Assembly (NCBI RefSeq): GCF_004634245.1
Contig: NZ_SJTF01000011.1
Span: 1 to 64,000 of the forward strand
Direction: 5' to 3'
Length of the DNA: 64,000 nt
DNA from: Flavobacterium foetidum
Lineage (GTDB): Bacteria > Bacteroidota > Bacteroidia > Flavobacteriales > Flavobacteriaceae
Part shown: positions 59,504 to 64,000 of the stretch, piece after piece
How the letters are laid out: every line of letters begins with the position of its first letter
Numbering within the stretch: the first letter of the stretch is position 1
Program-made: the position numbers and the translations under genes
The notes under the pieces: model-generated
The model's input: only the letters and a program-made list of their open reading frames with translations
What the model was told of the DNA's origin: nothing
The model's database searches: none

Positions 59504-60778
59504 TTGGAAATACTAATTATATTTTTTCTAATTATTTTAAATGGAGTTTTCTCCATGTCTGAAATCGCTCTGATTTCGGCCCGAAAGAACAGGCTTGAAA
59601 CATCAGCGAAAAAAGGAAACAAAAGTGCTAAAACGGCACTCGATTTAGCCAACTCTCCAAACAAATTTTTATCTACAGTTCAAATCGGAATTACCTTAAT
59701 CGGAATTTTGACTGGTATTTATTCTGGAGATAAAGTTACTGCCGATGTTGAGGTTTTTGTGTCAGGCTTTGCAGTTTTAAAACCTTACGCACATTCCATC
59801 GCAGTTGGAATTGTGGTTGTCATTTTAACTTTCTTCTCATTGGTGTTAGGAGAGTTACTTCCAAAACGAATCGGATTAAATTATCCGGAAGCGATTGCTA
59901 AAATGGTGGCAATGCCAATGAAAGTCATTTCAATCATTACGGCGCCGTTTATTTGGTTGTTAACTTCTTCAACAGATTTCTTGTTGAATGTTTTACAAAT
60001 CAAACCAACTGCAGACGGAAAAGTGACTGAAGAAGAAATTAAGGCCATAATCAAAGAAGGAACAGAAGTTGGAGAAGTTCAGGAAATTGAACAAGATATT
60101 GTGGAGCGTGTTTTCCATATTGGAGATAGAAAAGTAAGTTCGTTAATGACACACCGTAAATCGGTTGACATGCTGCCTTTACAAGCGGATAAAGCAAAAA
60201 TTAAGGAACTAGTCGTTCAGGATTTACATGCGGTTTATCCGGTTTACAACGACAACTATGATGATATTGTTGGTGTTGCAACTCTGAAAAACATATTTGC
60301 GAATATCGAAAACGATAATTTCGATTTTTCGTCCATCATAACAGAAGCGCCTTATTTGATGGAACATACCACGGCTTATAAAGCTTTGGAGAACTTCAAA
60401 AAAACAGGAATTCATTACGCTTTAGTTTCAGACGAATACGGCGTTTTTCAAGGTATGATTACGTTGAATGACATTCTGGAAGCACTAGTTGGCGATGCTG
60501 CCGAATTTTATAAAGATGAATTCCAACTAGTAGAAAGAGAAGACGGTTCATGGCTGGTAGACGGACATTATTCGTTACACGACTTCCTGACGTATTTTGA
60601 ATTGGACGAATTGACAAACGATTACGACGTCAATACAGTAAGCGGGATGATTATGACCGAGCTTTCTCATATTCCAAAAGAAGGAGAAAAATTAGTTTGG
60701 CAAAAATTCGTCCTTGAAGTTATCGATATGGATGGCGTTAAGATTGATAAAGTGCTTGTAAAAGCGCTTAAAGAGTAA
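59504..60778 (+). CDS. CNNM/CorC-type membrane protein with CBS domains (hemolysin family)
   Basis: A 424-residue protein: an N-terminal DUF21 membrane domain of four helices (SMSEIALISARKNRLE, FLSTVQIGITLIGILTGIYSGD, GELLPKRIGLNYPE), two CBS domains (RKVSSLMTHRKSVDMLP, HYALVSDEYGVFQGMITLNDILEALVGD) and a C-terminal CorC_HlyC domain. Relatives are involved in magnesium or cobalt export; the name 'hemolysin' is historical. The start TTG 59504 gives the family N-terminus MEILIIFFLIILNGVFS; no ATG fits. Confidence 0.88.
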   Translation: MEILIIFFLIILNGVFSMSEIALISARKNRLETSAKKGNKSAKTALDLANSPNKFLSTVQIGITLIGILTGIYSGDKVTADVEVFVSGFAVLKPYAHSIAVGIVVVILTFFSLVLGELLPKRIGLNYPEAIAKMVAMPMKVISIITAPFIWLLTSSTDFLLNVLQIKPTADGKVTEEEIKAIIKEGTEVGEVQEIEQDIVERVFHIGDRKVSSLMTHRKSVDMLPLQADKAKIKELVVQDLHAVYPVYNDNYDDIVGVATLKNIFANIENDNFDFSSIITEAPYLMEHTTAYKALENFKKTGIHYALVSDEYGVFQGMITLNDILEALVGDAAEFYKDEFQLVEREDGSWLVDGHYSLHDFLTYFELDELTNDYDVNTVSGMIMTELSHIPKEGEKLVWQKFVLEVIDMDGVKIDKVLVKALKE

Positions 60779-60782
60779 AATT

Positions 60783-60845
60783 TGTTTCAAGTTTAAAGTT
60801 TCAAGTTGGTTGACGTTCTGTTAACTTGAAACTTGAAACATGAAA
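60783..60845. repeat. GTTTCAAGTT-type palindrome before obgE
   Basis: GTTTCAAGTTTAAAGTTTCA and AACTTGAAACTTGAAACATG-type arms resemble those at 26521-26577. They overlap an in-frame TTG upstream of obgE, which is one reason to prefer the later ATG. Confidence 0.65.
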
Positions 60846-60865
60846 CTACACATAAACAAGAAAAA

Positions 60866-61867
60866 ATGACAGAAGGAAATTTTGTAGACTACGTTAAGAT
60901 ATATGTTTCTTCCGGAAAAGGAGGAAAAGGTTCGACGCATTTACATAGAGAGAAATTTATTGAAAAAGGTGGTCCCGACGGTGGAGATGGTGGTCGAGGC
61001 GGACATGTGTATTTAGTTGGGAATAAAGGACTCTGGACATTATTTCACTTGAAATTTGCGCGTCACATCAAAGCAGGCCACGGTGGAGACGGCGGTTCTG
61101 ACAGAAGTACAGGTGCAGACGGAGAAGATAAAATTATCGAAGTGCCGCTAGGAACGGTTGTAAAAGATAAAGAAACAGGAGAAACACTTTTTGAAATTAC
61201 AGAAGACGGCGAAAAAAAGATTCTTGCAAAAGGAGGAAAGGGAGGTTTAGGAAACTGGCATTTTAGAAGTTCTACAAACCAAACGCCACGTTATGCACAG
61301 CCAGGTTTATTGGGTGTAGAAATGGATGTGATTTTAGAATTAAAAGTTCTGGCAGATGTTGGCTTAGTTGGTTTCCCAAATGCAGGAAAATCTACTTTAT
61401 TGTCTGTTTTAACCTCAGCAAAACCAAAAATTGCCGATTATCCTTTTACGACTTTAAAACCAAATTTAGGAATCGTAGCCTACAGAGATTTTCAGTCTTT
61501 TGTAATTGCTGATATTCCGGGAATTATTGAAGGCGCTGCCGAAGGAAAAGGTTTAGGACATTATTTCCTGCGCCATATTGAACGTAACTCAACGTTGCTA
61601 TTTTTAGTTCCAGTTGATACGCCAGATATTAGAGCAGAATATGATATTTTGGTTAACGAATTAACAAAATATAATCCTGAAATGCTAGACAAAGAACGTC
61701 TGGTCGTAATTTCAAAATGCGATATGCTGGATGATGAACTAAAAGCAGAATTGAAAGCAGAACTTGATGTTACTTTCAAAGATGTTCCTTATATGTTTAT
61801 TTCGTCTGTTGCGCAACAAGGTTTGACCGATTTGAAAGACAAACTTTGGAAAATGCTTAACGAATAA
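60866..61867 (+). CDS. obgE: GTPase Obg/CgtA
   Basis: A 333-residue essential GTPase that binds the large ribosomal subunit and links ribosome assembly to stress. N-terminal Obg fold: [44 protein letters not shown] with its Gly-rich loops. G domain: [44 protein letters not shown] and SSV. There is no C-terminal OCT domain. ATG 60866 starts the fold directly. It ends in a very strong terminator. Confidence 0.95.
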   Translation: MTEGNFVDYVKIYVSSGKGGKGSTHLHREKFIEKGGPDGGDGGRGGHVYLVGNKGLWTLFHLKFARHIKAGHGGDGGSDRSTGADGEDKIIEVPLGTVVKDKETGETLFEITEDGEKKILAKGGKGGLGNWHFRSSTNQTPRYAQPGLLGVEMDVILELKVLADVGLVGFPNAGKSTLLSVLTSAKPKIADYPFTTLKPNLGIVAYRDFQSFVIADIPGIIEGAAEGKGLGHYFLRHIERNSTLLFLVPVDTPDIRAEYDILVNELTKYNPEMLDKERLVVISKCDMLDDELKAELKAELDVTFKDVPYMFISSVAQQGLTDLKDKLWKMLNE

Positions 61868-61976
61868 AGTTTTAAGTTTCTAAGCTACTAAGTTGAAAGA
61901 AAAAACTTAGACACTTAGCAGCTTAGTAGCTTTTAAAAAAGAAAGGCGTTCTAGAAATAGAACGCCTTTCTTTTTT
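61868..61976 (+). terminator. Palindrome and 19-bp terminator after obgE
   Basis: AAAAAAGAAAGGCGTTCTA, loop GAAA, and the perfect complement to TTTTTT span 61935-61976. An imperfect palindrome of GCTACTAAGTT-type words comes before it (61868-61930). Confidence 0.9.
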
Positions 61977-62031
61977 AAAACAATGTTAAATTCTTAATAA
62001 AAGGCTAAAAAAGCGAAAACATGTGCAATTT

Positions 62032-62039
62032 TAGATTTG
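62032..62039 (+). promoter_or_regulatory. Candidate -7 box for the S46 peptidase gene
   Basis: TAGATTTG fits TAnnTTTG, 57 bases before ATG 62097. No clear TTG at the usual distance. Confidence 0.35.
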
Positions 62040-62096
62040 TTTTGAGTGGAATAATTATAAATATGAGCTATATTCGCAACACTTAAAATAAATAAC

Positions 62097-64000
62097 ATGA
62101 AAAAAATAGTTTTATTCTTAACCATGTCTCTTCTGACTTTTCCTGTAAAAGCCGATGAAGGAATGTGGTTCCTGATGTTTATCGAAAGATTAAATCACAG
62201 GGATATGCAAAAAATGGGTCTGCAATTAACAGCCGAAGAAATTTACAGTATCAACAATCACAGTTTAAAAGATGCGATTGTACAATTCAATGGAGGATGT
62301 ACTGCAGAAATCGTTTCAAATACTGGTTTAGTACTTACAAACCATCACTGTGGGTATAGTGCAATTGCAGAACTTTCGACTGCCGAGCAGAACTATCTGA
62401 AAGATGGTTTTTGGGCAAAAGACAAAAGCGCTGAAATGAAACCAAAATCTTTATTCGTTCGTTTCTTTGTTCGTATGGATGATGTTTCTAAAAGAATCTT
62501 GTCTAAAGTAAATGATACAATGACTGAAACGGAAAGAAACAAAATCATTCAGCAAGAAATCAGTTTGATCGAAAAAGAAAACAGCGAAAACGGGAAATAT
62601 ACGGTTTCTGTTCGTCCTTTCTTTCAAGGAAATGAATATTACTATTTTGTTTACCAAGATTACACAGACGTTCGTTTAGTGGGAACACCGCCGGAAAGCG
62701 TTGGTAAATTTGGTGGAGATACAGACAACTGGGAATGGCCTCGCCAAACTGGAGATTTCTCTATGTTTAGAGTGTATGCAGATAAAGACGGAAATCCTGC
62801 TGCTTACTCAAAAGACAATGTGCCTTTGAAACCAAAACATTATTTACCAGTAAGTATTAAAGGTGTAAAAGAAAATGATTTTGCCATGATTTTAGGGTAT
62901 CCAGGAAGAACAAACCGTTGGATGCCGGCTGGAGGAATTGAGCAAAACATAAAATATGCTTATCCTGCTTGGGTTGAAGGTGCTAAAACCGGAATGGACG
63001 TAATGAAAAAGTATATGGATAAAGATGCAACTGTTCGTTTACAGTACGCTTCTAAATATGCTTCGACTGCAAACTACTGGAAGAACCGTCAAGGTATGAT
63101 CGATGCTTTAACAAAAGCAGGAACGGTTGATACTAAAGCAGAACAGGAAGATAAATTTTATGAGTGGGCAAGCAAACCTGCTAATAAAGAAAAGTATGAG
63201 AATGTAATTCCGACTATCAACGATTATTACAGAGAAACAAACTTAAAAGCCCGTCACGATAATTACCTGATACAGCTTTTACGTACTTCTAGTTATGCTA
63301 CGGGACCAGCTAATCTAGGAAATGCATTAATTGCTTACTACAAAGAAAATGATGCTAAGAAAGCAGAAATGCTTCCTAAAATCAATGCAATGATTGAAAG
63401 TATTTATGGTGAATTTTATGCGCCATTAGAAAAGGATATTTTAACGGCACAATTGAATTTATACGCTGCTAAAGCTGCTGAGTATGGAATTGCTCCAGAA
63501 ATTGCAAAAATGAAAACGGCTAACAATGGCGATTTTACTGCTGACGTAGCAAAAGCAACGGAACAAAGTTATTTTACCTCTAAAGAAAAAATATTAGGAT
63601 TTTTAGCAGATCCAAAACCAGTAGCTATTACACACGATCCGTTGTATATTATTTCTAATGATTTATTGACTAAATACCGTTCTAAAACAGACGATCAGGC
63701 AAAAGCAGATGATGGTTTTGCAACAGCTTACCGTAAATTGGTGGAAGGTTTAAGAGAATCTAAATTGAACGCAATTAAATATCCAGATGCCAACTCTACA
63801 TTGCGATTGACTTACGGAAAAGTTCGTGCTTTACCTGCAGATCCTCGTAATGATGCAAAAATCAACAACTATACTACAATGGAAAGTATGGTGAAAAAAT
63901 ACAAAGCAGGAGATCAGGAATTTGACTTGCCAGCTCGTTTATTAGAATTGAACAAGAAAAAAGATTACGGACAATATGCTGATAAAGCAGGTTACATGCC
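62097..64000 (+). CDS. S46 family dipeptidyl-peptidase (partial, 3' end beyond the window)
   Basis: At least 634 codons without a stop. Signal peptide MKKIVLFLTMSLLTFPVKA; mature part starts DEGMWFLMF. The chymotrypsin-like catalytic His is H84 in LTNHHCGY, and the Asp region is FGGDTDNWEWPRQTGDFSMFR. The catalytic Ser and the residue that separates DPP7 from DPP11 lie beyond the window. S46 enzymes cut dipeptides from N-termini in the periplasm and help growth on peptides. Frame is continuous to the last base. Confidence 0.9.
   Translation, partial: MKKIVLFLTMSLLTFPVKADEGMWFLMFIERLNHRDMQKMGLQLTAEEIYSINNHSLKDAIVQFNGGCTAEIVSNTGLVLTNHHCGYSAIAELSTAEQNYLKDGFWAKDKSAEMKPKSLFVRFFVRMDDVSKRILSKVNDTMTETERNKIIQQEISLIEKENSENGKYTVSVRPFFQGNEYYYFVYQDYTDVRLVGTPPESVGKFGGDTDNWEWPRQTGDFSMFRVYADKDGNPAAYSKDNVPLKPKHYLPVSIKGVKENDFAMILGYPGRTNRWMPAGGIEQNIKYAYPAWVEGAKTGMDVMKKYMDKDATVRLQYASKYASTANYWKNRQGMIDALTKAGTVDTKAEQEDKFYEWASKPANKEKYENVIPTINDYYRETNLKARHDNYLIQLLRTSSYATGPANLGNALIAYYKENDAKKAEMLPKINAMIESIYGEFYAPLEKDILTAQLNLYAAKAAEYGIAPEIAKMKTANNGDFTADVAKATEQSYFTSKEKILGFLADPKPVAITHDPLYIISNDLLTKYRSKTDDQAKADDGFATAYRKLVEGLRESKLNAIKYPDANSTLRLTYGKVRALPADPRNDAKINNYTTMESMVKKYKAGDQEFDLPARLLELNKKKDYGQYADKAGYM

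Noticed and set aside
1..64000. CRISPR array, rRNA operon, prophage or transposase gene
   Set aside because: I saw no regularly spaced direct repeats, rRNA signature or transposase/integrase protein in the window.

Overview
The window looks like chromosome of a Flavobacterium-type member of the Bacteroidetes. The DNA is visibly AT-rich. Several genes and both tRNAs are preceded by the Bacteroidetes promoter pattern TTG-N17-20-TAnnTTTG. The gene set is typical of the group: ExbB/ExbD/TonB, a TonB-dependent receptor, an S46 peptidase, a GbsR-type regulator, and KAS III and UbiA-like proteins. Most genes run in short same-strand groups, separated by long inverted repeats and rho-independent terminators.

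Layout. 1-9.8 kb: Crp-like regulator, LpxA-type acyltransferase, an endonuclease V-like gene with a membrane protein ending in a Cys/Gly tail, an acyltransferase, a zinc-ribbon FAD monooxygenase, a frameshifted gene, glyoxalase and MerR. 9.8-16.3 kb: two tandem tRNA-Val units, folC, exbB-exbD facing tonB, glutamate dehydrogenase and a chalcone isomerase-like protein. 16.8-30.5 kb: housekeeping metabolism (acyl-CoA dehydrogenase, M28 peptidase, SDR, SprT-like protein, mlaEF-type ABC genes, glycosyltransferase, methyltransferase, KAS III, gcvP, UbiA-like). 30.8-43 kb: accessory region. A DUF1842-like gene and a one-haem protein come first, then a minus-strand operon under a GbsR regulator. After that comes a radical SAM/SPASM locus with two tiny 'GDL' proteins, a methyltransferase, an odd small ORF and a glycosyltransferase. 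43.2-53.4 kb: antiporter, HicAB, SanA-like protein, M3 peptidase, and a purE/purK region interleaved with two toxin-antitoxin modules and an ATPase-HNH pair resembling Septu. 53.7-64 kb: TonB-dependent receptor, sorbosone dehydrogenase-like lipoprotein, hpt, adk, a CBS-domain membrane protein, obgE and a truncated S46 peptidase.

Most unusual content. Three genes at 30.85, 38.38 and 39.34 kb carry the same 5' leader, with the shared core GAAAAGCCATACGAGTA or a close variant, just before the start codon. Two of their products also share the octapeptide SFPPPAIG. This links the DUF1842-like protein, the 219-residue protein and the GDL peptides to one system. The adjacent radical SAM/SPASM enzyme is the obvious modifying enzyme, which makes a RiPP-like (ribosomal, post-translationally modified peptide) pathway plausible. 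The second accessory theme is defence: [antitoxin-PIN]-purK-[ATPase-HNH]-purE followed by an antitoxin and a frameshifted ParE-like toxin.

Product names come from recognising motifs by eye and from memory of the families; no database search was run.
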